Notes under the pieces: generated by a model
Told to the model about the DNA's origin: nothing
The model's database searches: none
The model's input: the letters and a program-made list of their open reading frames with translations, nothing else
Translations under genes and position numbers: made by a program
NCBI GenBank assembly: GCA_031431125.1
Contig: JANPCX010000053.1
Location: 1-64,000, forward strand
Length of the DNA stretch: 64,000 nucleotides
Origin: JANPCX01 sp031431125
Lineage (GTDB): Bacteria > Pseudomonadota > Gammaproteobacteria > Burkholderiales > Burkholderiaceae_C
Reading direction: 5' to 3'
Shown here: piece by piece, positions 50,751 to 58,270 of the stretch
How positions within the stretch are numbered: the stretch's first letter is position 1
Layout of the letters: each line of letters starts with the position of its first letter

Positions 50751-51001
50751 AATCCACACCACATAAACCCCTGCACCAACCACCGCTGTACTCCTTGACC
50801 CCAAGCCCCCTGGGCCGAGCCCAGCCCATTCCCATGGACACGGAAGCCGTCAAGCGCCAAGGCTGGCGCAAGGAACACATCCTCGTCGTGAATGAACGTG
50901 ACGAACGGTTGGATTTCGTGGAACGCGAGTTCATCCGGCGAATTGGTGAACGACTCTACGGTGATCGTCGCCACAGTGAGGGAGGTAAACGCCATGGATA
51001 A
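50747..51001 (+). CDS. Small hypothetical phage protein
   Basis: 84 residues with overlaps on both sides (ATGA upstream, 8 bases downstream). The C-terminal half (AVKRQGWRKEHILVVNERDERLDFVEREFIRRIGERLYG) is charged and helical. The N-terminal part is proline-rich. No family is recognised. The overlaps with the resolvase and the sigma-like gene make it a real member of the early operon. Confidence 0.6.
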   Translation: MKSTPHKPLHQPPLYSLTPSPLGRAQPIPMDTEAVKRQGWRKEHILVVNERDERLDFVEREFIRRIGERLYGDRRHSEGGKRHG

Positions 51002-51464
51002 GCACACGCAAAACGCGGCCAACATCTGGACACCCGAGGCGGTCGCAGATCGTTTTGAAGAAGCCGCTAAAACCGCCCGCAACCTACCGCCCGTTCGTGT
51101 CCAAGGCTACTTCAGCGTCTGGCCACGCATCGTGCGTGAGCAGTGGGCGTCGCTGTCAGGGGATGAGAAATCCAGCTACCGTGCTCCGCCGACACCCGAA
51201 GCCACCGCCCGCATGCAAGAGGTCATGCAGTGGGTGCAATGCCTGGAGGTGGAAGAACGCCACCTGGTGTGGATGCGTGCCAGCAAGGAGCGTTGGCGCA
51301 CCGTGGCCACACGACTGGGTGTGTGCATCAAGACCGCGCAGCGTCGTCATGAGAAGGCACTGGCTCTGGTGGCGGCCATGCTCAACCACAGCAACACGCC
51401 CACGGTCACCACGGTATCCAGCAGCCGCCACACGGGCCTGCGACCTTCGATCTTTGAACGTTGA
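50994..51464 (+). CDS. DUF6362-like, sigma region 4-like phage regulator
   Basis: 156 residues from an ATG with GGGAGG. Residues ~65-125 (EEVMQWVQCLEVEERHLVWMRASKERWRTVATRLGVCIKTAQRRHEKALALVAAML) resemble sigma-70 region 4: a helix, W-x-x-VA-x-x-LG, then the recognition helix TAQRRHEKAL. Such DUF6362 proteins end early operons of many phages and are likely switches for late genes. A terminator follows directly. Late-gene control is an inference from place and fold. Confidence 0.75.
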   Translation: MDKHTQNAANIWTPEAVADRFEEAAKTARNLPPVRVQGYFSVWPRIVREQWASLSGDEKSSYRAPPTPEATARMQEVMQWVQCLEVEERHLVWMRASKERWRTVATRLGVCIKTAQRRHEKALALVAAMLNHSNTPTVTTVSSSRHTGLRPSIFER

Positions 51465-51479
51465 AAGGAGTGGGCAAGG

Positions 51480-51511
51480 CCGAGCGCAAAGTAGTCTTTG
51501 CTCGGTCTTTT
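51480..51511 (+). terminator. Terminator of the phage early operon
   Basis: CCGAGCGCAAAG and CTTTGCTCGG pair with one bulged base around the loop TAGT, followed by TCTTTT. It lies 15 bases after the stop of the sigma-like gene. Confidence 0.75.
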
Positions 51512-51868
51512 GCGATTCGGCAACGCATTTTTGAACGGCCGTCTTGGCAGAATTAGCAAGAGTTGCGAACGTTTGATAACTCCTGACAAAGGATGACAAA
51601 ACCGACCTCAAAAAGGGTGTCGCAAAACACGGTCGATGCAGGTACAGTTTCATTCATGGTCAACAAAGGCGACGAAATTTTGAGAGTGAAGTGAAGCGAT
51701 GGCGAGGTGATGCAGCAGCTTGGTTGCTGAACCAAAACCACCATCGCAGCCATCAGCACAACGTCCCACGAAGGCCAAGGCTCCCAGCAAAAAACTGGGT
51801 CCTTCCTGCGCGTTCGCCCATACGAGGGGGAACAGCGCGACATAGCCCCACCGACTGCCCGTGAATCC
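51512..51868. other. Gene-free stretch between early operon and methyltransferase
   Basis: No supported gene. Open frames on either strand here lack ribosome sites and protein-like composition. A possible small hairpin (TTGGTTGCTGAACCAA) lies near 51720. The stretch leads into the GGTTCGC repeats. Confidence 0.45.
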
Positions 51869-52177
51869 GGGTTCGCGCCGCTGAGGTTCGCGGCAGGTGG
51901 TTCGCAGTTGACTTCACAGGCGATGCGCTCGCAGCTCGCCCAAGTTTTTATTTTCGATTGACCAGATTCTGATCTGACCCCCGCAAACCCGCATGGAGCT
52001 TGGCTTCACGGCGGGTTTTGTCTTTGGTGTGCCGCTTCTTGTTCATGCTGGCCGAAGGCTTCGCCAAGTTTCAACACGCCTGCATTGCCACCCCTCTGGT
52101 TCGCACGAGGTTCGCAGGTTCGCACTGCGAACCGAATCCCCAATCACATCTGGTTCGCAGTTCGCATGGTGCGAACC
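51869..52177. repeat. Array of GGTTCGCA iterons upstream of the ParB-methyltransferase gene
   Basis: Three GGTTCGC(A/G) copies lie at 51869-51906. A dense group follows at 52098-52177: direct GGTTCGCA at 52098, 52109, 52117 and 52152, an AGTTCGCA at 52159, and inverted TGCGAACC at 52126 and 52170. GGTTCGCACTGCGAACC at 52117 is a perfect palindrome. Between the groups is an inverted repeat (AAACCCGC at 51984 with GCGGGTTT at 52012). The dense group ends 38 bases before the chosen ATG, so it should control that gene. Confidence 0.7.
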
Positions 52178-52215
52178 TGTGGCCTCGTGCGGCCGTCTTT
52201 TACTTCAACCGCCCA

Positions 52216-53532
52216 ATGATCCAGCCCACCAGCTCAGCTGCGCTGACGGTCCAGTACCGTTTGGTCGCTTCACTGATTCCCTACGCCAATAACGCCCGCA
52301 CGCACAGCGAGGCCCAGGTGGCGCAAATTGCCGCCAGCATCGTCGAGTTTGGTTGGACCAATCCGATCTTGGTGGATGGCGATGGCGGCATCATCGCGGG
52401 CCATGGCCGGGTGCTGGCGGCATGCTTGCTGGGCATGAACGAAGTGCCGGTGATTGAACTGCTGCACTTAAGCCCCGTGCAACGCCGTGCCCTGGTGATC
52501 GCGGACAACCGAATAGCAGAAAACGCGGGCTGGAATGAAGAAGTGCTGCGCCTTGAGCTAGACGGCTTGCGGGATGATGGGTTTGATCTGGATTTGACAG
52601 GCTTTGACGACGAAGCCCTGGCCGAGTTATTGGAAGGCGAAGAGCCCACCAACGAAGGTCAGAGCGACGAAGACGCGGTCCCTGAGTCGCTAGAGGCCGT
52701 TGTGTCCAAGCCTGGCGATGTGTGGCTGCTGGGCGAGCACCGTCTGTTTTGTGGTGATGCGACCGACGCGGCAAGTTATGCGGCGCTGCTCGGTCAGGGC
52801 CAAGTGGACATGGTGTTCACCGACCCGCCCTACGGTGTCAACTATGCCAACACCGCCAAGGACCGGCAACGCGGTACCAACCGCCCGATCCTGAACGACA
52901 ACCTGGGTGATGCCTTCGAGCCCTTCTTGCAAGCAGCCTTAACGCCGATGCTGGCCCGCTGCGATGGCGCGGTGTACATCGCCATGAGTTCCAGCGAACT
53001 CGACACGCTGCAATCGGCCTTCCGCGCCGCAGGCGGCAAGTGGTCAACATTCATCATTTGGGCCAAGAACACATTCACGCTCGGGCGGGCTGACTACCAG
53101 CGGCAGTACGAACCCATCCTCTACGGCTGGCGAGAAGGGGCAAGCCGCCACTGGTGCGGCGACCGCGACCAGGGGGATGTGTGGCAGATCAAGAAACCCC
53201 ACAAGAACGATCTCCATCCAACGATGAAGCCTGTGGAACTGGTGGAGCGGGCCATCCGCAATTCCAGCCGCCCGGGGGATGTGGTGCTGGACTGCTTTGG
53301 TGGATCAGGAACGACTTTGATCTCCGCCGAGAAGACGGGCCGACGCTGCCGAATGATGGAACTCGATCCCAAGTATGTGGACACCATCATTCGGCGCTGG
53401 CAGGATTTCAGTGGCGGGCAGGCCATCCGAGAGTCGGATGGCCTGGTGTTTGATGACCAGGACCAAGTCTGCAGTGGAGGTCTCGGCTCGTCTATTTCAC
53501 CACTTTCAGGTGCAGGGCTTGAAGCCCCTTGA
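52216..53532 (+). CDS. ParB-like / DNA adenine-type methyltransferase fusion
   Basis: 438 residues from ATG; the frame is open further upstream, but through the iteron array. Residues ~5-100 are a ParB-like domain (LIPYANNARTHSEAQVAQIAASIVEFGWTNPILV, IIAGHGRVLAACLLG, ALVIADNRIAENAGWNEE). The methyltransferase follows with DPPY at 203-206 and FGGSGTT at 361-367, the order of beta-class N6-adenine/N4-cytosine enzymes. Such fusions are common in prophages and modify phage DNA against host restriction. No cognate nuclease is nearby. Confidence 0.9.
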   Translation: MIQPTSSAALTVQYRLVASLIPYANNARTHSEAQVAQIAASIVEFGWTNPILVDGDGGIIAGHGRVLAACLLGMNEVPVIELLHLSPVQRRALVIADNRIAENAGWNEEVLRLELDGLRDDGFDLDLTGFDDEALAELLEGEEPTNEGQSDEDAVPESLEAVVSKPGDVWLLGEHRLFCGDATDAASYAALLGQGQVDMVFTDPPYGVNYANTAKDRQRGTNRPILNDNLGDAFEPFLQAALTPMLARCDGAVYIAMSSSELDTLQSAFRAAGGKWSTFIIWAKNTFTLGRADYQRQYEPILYGWREGASRHWCGDRDQGDVWQIKKPHKNDLHPTMKPVELVERAIRNSSRPGDVVLDCFGGSGTTLISAEKTGRRCRMMELDPKYVDTIIRRWQDFSGGQAIRESDGLVFDDQDQVCSGGLGSSISPLSGAGLEAP

Positions 53533-53740
53533 GGGTTTTGGCGCGCAGCATGCCTGCCCTGAAGTAGCAGCCATCGAAGTGAACTTCAACGATCCGGCTC
53601 GGGGTCAGTATCAGCGTCAATGAGAACGTGCCGCGCCTGAGTTTGGATTCAATTTCGGCCTCCGTCTGATCTGGCGCACCACGTATGCGCAGCGGCGGCA
53701 GGGCTTTTAGGGTGGCGTCTTCTTGGAGGGCGGTTTTCAT
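53492..53740 (-). CDS. Small phage protein, leftward cassette (element A)
   Basis: 82 residues, overlapping the methyltransferase end by 41 bases in opposite orientation. The sequence (LPPLRIRGAPDQTEAEIESKLRRGTFSLTLILTPSRIVEVHFDGCYFRAGMLRAKTLKGLQALHLKVV) is beta-rich and slightly basic, with no family recognised. Its ATG lies 20 bases after promoter-like element A. It is the last gene of the leftward cassette. Possible roles include host takeover or anti-defence, judged only from size and place. Confidence 0.6.
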   Translation of the reverse strand: MKTALQEDATLKALPPLRIRGAPDQTEAEIESKLRRGTFSLTLILTPSRIVEVHFDGCYFRAGMLRAKTLKGLQALHLKVVK

Positions 53741-53760
53741 TGGCAGTCTCGTTGGTTGGC

Positions 53761-53826
53761 GTCGTCAATCACGACAACGCTATGAACGCTCTACTCGCAA
53801 AAAAAGCCAAGCGGTTTTGGCTTTTT
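53761..53826 (-). promoter_or_regulatory. Repeated promoter-like element A, with terminator of the upstream gene
   Basis: On the minus strand TTGGCT (53811-53806) and TTCATA (53787-53782) stand 18 bases apart, as -35 and -10 hexamers. They are followed by the hairpin GTCGT/ACGAC (53762-53776) and, 20 bases on, the ATG of the small gene. The TTGGCT also forms the right arm of the stem AAAAAGCCAA/TTGGCTTTTT that should terminate the preceding minus-strand gene. Confidence 0.7.
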
Positions 53827-53857
53827 GTTTCACTCTCTATCAATTACGCCCGCGCAA

Positions 53858-54232
53858 TCACCCCAATCGACCGACGTAGCGTGCGTAGTCGCTGCCCTCC
53901 GGGTTGACGTAGAGGCAAGGGCGATCCGGTGCGGTCACTTCCACACAAAAGACAGCATCGGATGTTGAGCCTCCTTTTCCCTTGAGCCAATCGCGGGATG
54001 CCAGCAACCGGTTGGAGAAGGCGTCGAACTCTTGGGCGCTCATTTGCACCGTCTCGGTGATGTAAATCTTCTGTGGACGACCCGTGTAGCAACTCAGTTC
54101 GCTGAGGTCGGCAGGTTTCCTGGCCATGGGCAAGCGCACGCCGAGTTCTTCAACCTGTTGGGTGGTGCCGTCTGCAAACGTGAGCGTGCGCGGCGTGCGT
54201 TCGATGGAGAGGGTGATGGCTTTGGTGTTCAT
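53858..54232 (-). CDS. Small phage protein, leftward cassette, paralogue 1
   Basis: 124 residues. It begins with a strand series (KAITLSIERTPRTLTFADGTTQQVEELGVRLPM), then IYITETVQMSAQEFDAFSNRLLASRDWLKGKGG, and ends CVEVTAPDRPCLYVNPEGSDYARYVGRLG. The last segment is nearly the same in the neighbour at 54350. No signal peptide or membrane segment. Family unknown. Its own promoter-like element B lies 20 bases upstream. Duplication of the gene together with its control region is evident. Confidence 0.65.
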   Translation of the reverse strand: MNTKAITLSIERTPRTLTFADGTTQQVEELGVRLPMARKPADLSELSCYTGRPQKIYITETVQMSAQEFDAFSNRLLASRDWLKGKGGSTSDAVFCVEVTAPDRPCLYVNPEGSDYARYVGRLG

Positions 54233-54251
54233 GCTTTTTCTGTTGCTGGTG

Positions 54252-54313
54252 CGTCGTCAATCACGACATCGCTATGAACGCTCTGTTCGAGGAAGAAGCC
54301 AAGTGGTTTTGGC
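54252..54313 (-). promoter_or_regulatory. Repeated promoter-like element B
   Basis: The same block as element A: TTGGCT (54302-54297), exactly 18 bases, TTCATA (54278-54273), then the GTCGT/ACGAC hairpin, with the ATG 19 bases further. A stem GAAGCCAA/TTGGCTTC overlaps the -35, but its T-run is broken by cytosines. Confidence 0.7.
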
Positions 54314-54349
54314 TTCCTGTTTCACTCTTTATCAATCACCCGCAACCTA

Positions 54350-54739
54350 TCACCCCAACTGGGCCAAATAACGAGCGTAGTCGCTGCCTTGCGGATTCAC
54401 GTAGAGGTAGAGATTGCCGGTCGAGCAGACCTCGACACACAGGTCGCCATCGTTGACCCGGCCACCTTGGCCACGCAACCAATCGCGCGGTTTGCGCAAG
54501 TTGCTGCAAAATTCATTGAACTCCTCGCAGCTGAGCTTCACCGTTTGCGTGATGTAGATCGTTGTGGTTGCCCTGCAGCTGACTTCGCTCACATCACCCA
54601 GGTAGGCAAGATCTCGGACGATGGGCAACTGCACGCTCAGTTCTTCAACATTCACCGACGAGCCGTCGCCAAGCCGCAGCGTTTGTGGGATGCGCAAGAT
54701 GGTGACGGTCATGGCCTTGGGTCTGGCGGGATGTTTCAT
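54350..54739 (-). CDS. Small phage protein, leftward cassette, paralogue 2
   Basis: 129 residues; an ATG at 54712 would shorten it by 9. It is homologous to the gene at 53858 along its full length: VEEL-x-V-x-LP, the central IYIT-x-TV-x-x-S-x-EEF-x-x-F, RDWL-x-G-x-GG and the ending LYVNP-x-GSDYARY. It differs in a cysteine-containing middle (SEVSCRATTT). Its start follows promoter-like element C by 18 bases. The function is unknown. Two diverged copies suggest selection for variation or dosage. Confidence 0.65.
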   Translation of the reverse strand: MKHPARPKAMTVTILRIPQTLRLGDGSSVNVEELSVQLPIVRDLAYLGDVSEVSCRATTTIYITQTVKLSCEEFNEFCSNLRKPRDWLRGQGGRVNDGDLCVEVCSTGNLYLYVNPQGSDYARYLAQLG

Positions 54740-54757
54740 GTGAATTTATTGGGTTCT

Positions 54758-54808
54758 CGTCGTCAATCACGACAACGCTATGAACGCTCTACTGACCCAA
54801 AAAGCCAA
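54758..54808 (-). promoter_or_regulatory. Repeated promoter-like element C
   Basis: TTGGCT (54808-54803), an 18-base spacer ending AGAGCG, TTCATA (54784-54779) and the GTCGT/ACGAC hairpin are all kept, 18 bases before the ATG at 54739. The terminator-like stem seen at element A is degenerate here. Confidence 0.7.
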
Positions 54809-54851
54809 GTTGTTTTTGCAGCTTCTCTGGTCATGGTTGCAAGCTGTTTGA

Positions 54852-55127
54852 TCACAGCGACACATCAACCTCATCGGCATGAATGCTCAATTGCGCACCC
54901 CACATCGGCAGCAAATCGCCGCTGCTGAGCGCGCCCACATAGACAAGGTCGCCGAATTCGCTGGGGTCGGCGATGACTGTCACACCGCCCACCGATTTGA
55001 CAGCCACGCCATGTCGGCGGCTCAGGCGGGTGAGTTGCTTCACAAACCGCTGGTGGTTGCGCTGCATCTGTGGGGTGATGGGGGATCGGCTCGGAACTGT
55101 GGGTTCGAAGTCAACCTTGGACATCAT
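54852..55127 (-). CDS. Small phage protein coupled to a DUF3489 gene
   Basis: 91 residues from an ATG with AGGAG 8 bases upstream. The start overlaps the stop of the DUF3489 gene. A basic helical half (ITPQMQRNHQRFVKQLTRLSRRHG) is followed by a small beta unit (VAVKSVGGVTVIADPSEFGDLVYVGALSSGDLLPMW). No family is recognised. The tight overlap shows co-translation, so it probably acts with the DUF3489 protein. Confidence 0.6.
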   Translation of the reverse strand: MMSKVDFEPTVPSRSPITPQMQRNHQRFVKQLTRLSRRHGVAVKSVGGVTVIADPSEFGDLVYVGALSSGDLLPMWGAQLSIHADEVDVSL

Positions 55128-55708
55128 TGCGCTCCTGTTGCGTCGTTGGTGGTGCTGGCGGCATCGGGTGAAATGCGATAGACGCGTTCTGCGCCATCGG
55201 CTTTGTCCGAGGTGATGGGCAACCCCAGCTTCTTCTTGAGGGCTCCTGCAAAGAACCCGCGTACGGTGTGCTGCTGCCACTCGGTGGCCTGCATGACCTG
55301 TTTAATCGAAGCCCCTTGCGGGCGCTTGAGCATCTCGATCACCTGGGCCTGTTTGCTGTCTTGACGTGGGGCCGAGGCTTGGGCTTTAGCCGCCTTGGCG
55401 GGGACTGCTTCATGGGTCGAGGTCTTGGGCGGTTGCGCCTCGGCATTGCGCGGCTGCGGCGCTTTGATGCCCAAGGCTTGGTAGCCCGCCTGCGTGATTC
55501 GCGGGCTGTCGCTGCCTTTGACTTTCTCTAGGCTGCCGGACTGAATGAGGGCCTGCAAAACTTTGGTGCGGGCACCTCCTTTGAGGGTTTCGGGAAACCA
55601 GATCGCCCAGCCTTGAGGGTGCTTTGCGGCGGCAGCTAGCACCGCATGTTGGGACGGGCTCAAGGCGGAGGTGGCTTGGGCGGTTGAGCGGGAAGAAGTT
55701 TTGTTCAT
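55124..55708 (-). CDS. DUF3489-domain phage protein
   Basis: 194 residues. The C-terminal part, KQAQVIEMLKRPQGASIKQVMQATEWQQHTVRGFFAGALKKKLGLPITSDKADGAERVYRI, is the DUF3489 winged-helix pattern (HTVRGFF recognition helix, K-K-K-L-G-L). The N-terminal ~65 residues hold a second winged-helix-like unit (SPSQHAVLAAAAKHPQGWAIWFPETLKGGARTKVLQALIQSG). A flexible linker joins them. It is likely a DNA-binding regulator, a candidate to act on the repeated elements of this cassette; this link is a guess. Confidence 0.8.
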   Translation of the reverse strand: MNKTSSRSTAQATSALSPSQHAVLAAAAKHPQGWAIWFPETLKGGARTKVLQALIQSGSLEKVKGSDSPRITQAGYQALGIKAPQPRNAEAQPPKTSTHEAVPAKAAKAQASAPRQDSKQAQVIEMLKRPQGASIKQVMQATEWQQHTVRGFFAGALKKKLGLPITSDKADGAERVYRISPDAASTTNDATGAQ

Positions 55709-55764
55709 GGGTGTTTCTTGGTTTGACGCGGTACGTGTTGTGTTGGGTCGGGTTGGGTACTGGC

Positions 55765-56073
55765 TTACTTGGCCTGGCGAGCGATCTCTTCAGCGACCTC
55801 GCCCGCGATCTCGCCGATGCGCAGACTTCCTTGGGCAATCGCTTGCAGCAGTTCCGGCCCAAAGGCTTGCAGCAGGCTGTAAGCGCGACGTTCGATTTCC
55901 AGTTGCGCCAGGCGCTGCCAGCCGTCAAACCGGGCCAGTTGCTGCAAACCCGCGAGGTTGTGGCGTCCGTAGCCCTCGAAATAGTTGCGGGCGTTTTGAG
56001 CCAGAGCGTGGGTTGCTGCGCTCCCGGCTTGGTCTGCTGTGCTTGCCGTATCGATGCTGGTGGTGGTGGTCAT
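55765..56073 (-). CDS. Small helical phage protein, first of the leftward cassette
   Basis: 102 residues, nearly all helical: QNARNYFEGYGRHNLAGLQQLARFDGWQRLAQLEIERRAYSLLQAFGPELLQAIAQGSLRIGEIAGEVAEEIARQ. Low in charged clusters; no membrane segment. Its start lies 39 bases after the hairpin of promoter-like element D. The DUF3489 gene follows after 56 bases and may share its transcript. Family unknown. Confidence 0.6.
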   Translation of the reverse strand: MTTTTSIDTASTADQAGSAATHALAQNARNYFEGYGRHNLAGLQQLARFDGWQRLAQLEIERRAYSLLQAFGPELLQAIAQGSLRIGEIAGEVAEEIARQAK

Positions 56074-56111
56074 CGTTTGACTGCTTTCGGTTGTTGAGGG
56101 GTTGATGTGTT

Positions 56112-56158
56112 GTTGTTGCCAACAACGCTATGAACGCTCTACGTGCCGAATAAGCCAA
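56112..56158 (-). promoter_or_regulatory. Repeated promoter-like element D
   Basis: TTGGCT (56158-56153), 18 bases, then TTCATA (56134-56129), as in A-C. The following hairpin has a different sequence (GTTGTT/AACAAC) in the same position as GTCGT/ACGAC in the others. That suggests the pairing rather than the sequence is conserved. Confidence 0.65.
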
Positions 56159-56278
56159 GTCATTTGTGCAACCGAAGCCCATCTTTTTTGAGATCCGTTT
56201 GATGTGCGCGCCAGCAGTGGCGTGGTTCTGACAGAACCATTCCGTCGCACCGAACACACCCCAGAGAGAGTTTTTCGC

Positions 56279-56866
56279 GTGGGCATTTCCATTCGCGCTT
56301 ACGCACGCGAGCGCGGGGTTTCTGACACCGCCGTGCGCAAGGCCATCAAAGTCGGACGCATCACGCCCGAGCCGGACGGAACCATCAACTCGGCCACCGC
56401 CGATGCGCAGTGGTTGAACAACACCGATCAGGCGCTGCAGCGCAAGCAGCAACCCGAGGCGCGACAGGCACAGCCGCCACGCCCGGAGGTGCAACCCGAG
56501 CGGCCACCGACCCGGACCTTTAGACAAGACGCAGGCCCGCCTCCCACGCCCACGCCTGCGCCTGCGGCCTCAAGCGGCACCGCGCTCTTACAAGCCCGCA
56601 CCGCCAACGAAGTGCTCAAGGCACAGACCAACAAGGTGCGCCTGGCACGCATGAAGGGTGAGCTGATTGAACGCTCGCAGGCCATGGCCCAGGTGTTCAA
56701 GCTGGCGCGTGCTGAGAGGGACGCCTGGCTGAACTGGCCCACACGGGTGTCGGCGCAATTGGCGTCAAACCTGGCAGTGGATGCCCACACGCTGCATGTG
56801 CTGCTGGAAGCGGCGGTGCGCGAACACTTGAGCGAATTAGGCGAGGTCGCAGTACGTGTGGATTGA
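56279..56866 (+). CDS. Phage terminase small subunit-like protein
   Basis: 195 residues from a GTG with GAGAGAG 9 bases upstream. The N-terminus (SIRAYARERGVSDTAVRKAIKVGRITPEPDGTINSATADAQW) is a Nu1-type winged HTH that should bind the packaging site. A proline-rich linker (~60-105) leads to a helical part (AQTNKVRLARMKGELIERSQAMAQVFKLARAERDAWLNWPTRVSAQLASNLAVD) that fits the large-subunit contact region. The large-subunit gene normally follows at once, but here a 1.6-kb insert intervenes. Confidence 0.8.
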   Translation: MGISIRAYARERGVSDTAVRKAIKVGRITPEPDGTINSATADAQWLNNTDQALQRKQQPEARQAQPPRPEVQPERPPTRTFRQDAGPPPTPTPAPAASSGTALLQARTANEVLKAQTNKVRLARMKGELIERSQAMAQVFKLARAERDAWLNWPTRVSAQLASNLAVDAHTLHVLLEAAVREHLSELGEVAVRVD

Positions 56867-56964
56867 TGAAGTTGTAGAGATGAAAGCTCCTACCGACGGC
56901 AACCACGACGATGCCGACTGACGATTTGCATTACGGCGGGGCTGCTGAGATCGCGCAGGCCTGG
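56861..56964 (+). repeat. Left copy of a 104-base degenerate direct repeat (terminase gene start)
   Basis: This stretch matches 58493-58596 at about 80 of 104 positions without gaps, by hand alignment. In frame it reads MPTDDLHYGGAAEIAQAW, against MPTEDLEYDGAAEIAQAW in the true terminase. Most differences in that part are at third codon positions, so it is a relic of a terminase gene start. Confidence 0.8.
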
Positions 56965-56998
56965 CTGACGATTCGTTCACCTGGCTGTGCCCATGCGA

Positions 56999-57013
56999 CC
57001 CGTTCGCCCTGAG
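56999..57013. repeat. 15-base flanking repeat CCCGTTCGCCCTGAG, left copy
   Basis: A near-identical copy (CCCGTTCGTCCTGAG) lies at 58340-58354 on the other side of the inserted gene. The motif resembles half-palindromic intergenic repeats (TTCGCCCTGAGC) common in Burkholderiales genomes. Confidence 0.5.
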
Positions 57014-57040
57014 CAGTCGATACCGCCAGAAACACTTCAC

Positions 57041-58270
57041 TTACTTCGTTGTCGCCTGACCCCACTGCCGCAACACCCCTTCCGCTGCGATGCGCCCGTT
57101 GGACTTCGCCGTGTGCACCAGCGCCGCCAATTTCTCTCGCGCCGGCCTGTAGCCCAGCTGGCCGACCGCTTGGATGGCCGCCTCCTGCACGAACATGTCG
57201 TCATCGTCCAGGAAAGGCAGCAGCGTGGCAGCGAGCTTGCGTGGTGTGAGGTGGAAGATGCAGAACGCCGTCTGGATGCGCCGGTGGTACTCGTCGTTGG
57301 CCGGGCCGCCGCGGGTCTCAAAATCTTCCTCTGCCGTACGCACGGCGCCGTAGGCCTGGTGCAGGGCGGCGAGGGCCTTGGCGTCCCGAGCGGTGAAGTC
57401 CTTGTCTAGCGGCGGAAAGTCGAAGGGCAACTTGATCCAGTCATCGCAAGCGGGCTTGGCCTCGGCCAGCTCGATGAGCCTGTTCATGCTCCTGAACAGG
57501 GGCGCCAGGTGGGTCTCCTCGTGGTGGTACTCGCAGACCATGCCGCGCAACGGGCCCTCTTTGTAGACGCACAGGTAGTTGCCGTTGTCGTAGAACAGCG
57601 GGATCAGCTGGTGCATCGTTTTCTGCGAGAAGTCTCGCAAGGCCTCTTCCAGGTCGGACGCGCTCAACATGTCAAAGCCCCGGCGCGGGTGGAAGCGCTT
57701 CAGGCTGGCCAGCTCGGCGGGATTGAAGCCCTGGTCCGCCAGCGTCTTCAGCACGGCTCGCAAGCCCTCGGCATAGGTGCGGGACCACAGCAGGCAGTTG
57801 AACAGGACCTGCTTGTCCCGCAGGGGCGTCGCCGGGTCCTTCAGGCGGCGCTTGAAGCCTCTGATGTAGCCGGGGTCGGCGCCGTGCCAGGGGAAGCGCG
57901 CTGGGTCGTCGTGCCGGCTGGCGTCGAACATCGCCTGCAGGGCGCGGTGCAGCGGGCCTGGGATCCTGTGGTTGGACAATCTCACGACAGCCGTGGCTCC
58001 TGGGTGGTCGGGCTGCCGTGCCAACAATTTGAGCGCCGTGCGCAGCAGGCGGCCCAGCTGGCGGGTGTCCAGGTAACGCAGGCCGTAGGTGAACACCTCG
58101 GAGGACTCGCCAACCTCTTGCAAGTAAGTCTGCAGGAAGTCGAGCATGCCGCTCGACGGGTCGATGAGCTCGAAGAGCAGTTCCCGCTCGTCGTCGGCCA
58201 GGACGTTCAAATCATGCGGCTGGGGCTTGGCGGCAAGGACGGTCATCAGGGACCGTGCGGTGGGGGACAT
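57041..58270 (-). CDS. HEAT-repeat/SUKH-like protein inserted between terminase genes
   Basis: 409 residues from the ATG giving MSPTARSLM, with GAGCG upstream. The first ~230 residues are helical and unrecognised. Residues ~235-300 (LIPLFYDNGNYLCVYKEGPLRGMVCEYHHEET) resemble the core of the SMI1/KNR4 (SUKH) fold seen in immunity proteins. The last ~60 residues (KLAATLLPFLDDDDMFVQEAAIQAVGQLGYRPAREKLAALVH) are HEAT-like repeats. It is read against the phage genes. Cargo, immunity or defence are all possible. Domain calls are from sequence pattern only. Confidence 0.6.
   Translation of the reverse strand: MSPTARSLMTVLAAKPQPHDLNVLADDERELLFELIDPSSGMLDFLQTYLQEVGESSEVFTYGLRYLDTRQLGRLLRTALKLLARQPDHPGATAVVRLSNHRIPGPLHRALQAMFDASRHDDPARFPWHGADPGYIRGFKRRLKDPATPLRDKQVLFNCLLWSRTYAEGLRAVLKTLADQGFNPAELASLKRFHPRRGFDMLSASDLEEALRDFSQKTMHQLIPLFYDNGNYLCVYKEGPLRGMVCEYHHEETHLAPLFRSMNRLIELAEAKPACDDWIKLPFDFPPLDKDFTARDAKALAALHQAYGAVRTAEEDFETRGGPANDEYHRRIQTAFCIFHLTPRKLAATLLPFLDDDDMFVQEAAIQAVGQLGYRPAREKLAALVHTAKSNGRIAAEGVLRQWGQATTK

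Noticed and set aside
51553..51843. Leftward open frame of 96 codons before the methyltransferase
   Set aside because: Cysteine- and serine-rich composition without periodicity, no ribosome site and no neighbour on that strand.
53782..54840. Possible repeated small rightward peptides beginning MNALL in the repeated elements
   Set aside because: The shared bases are better explained by the minus-strand promoter-like element. No ribosome site precedes the ATGs, and the peptides diverge in length (one stops after 7 codons).
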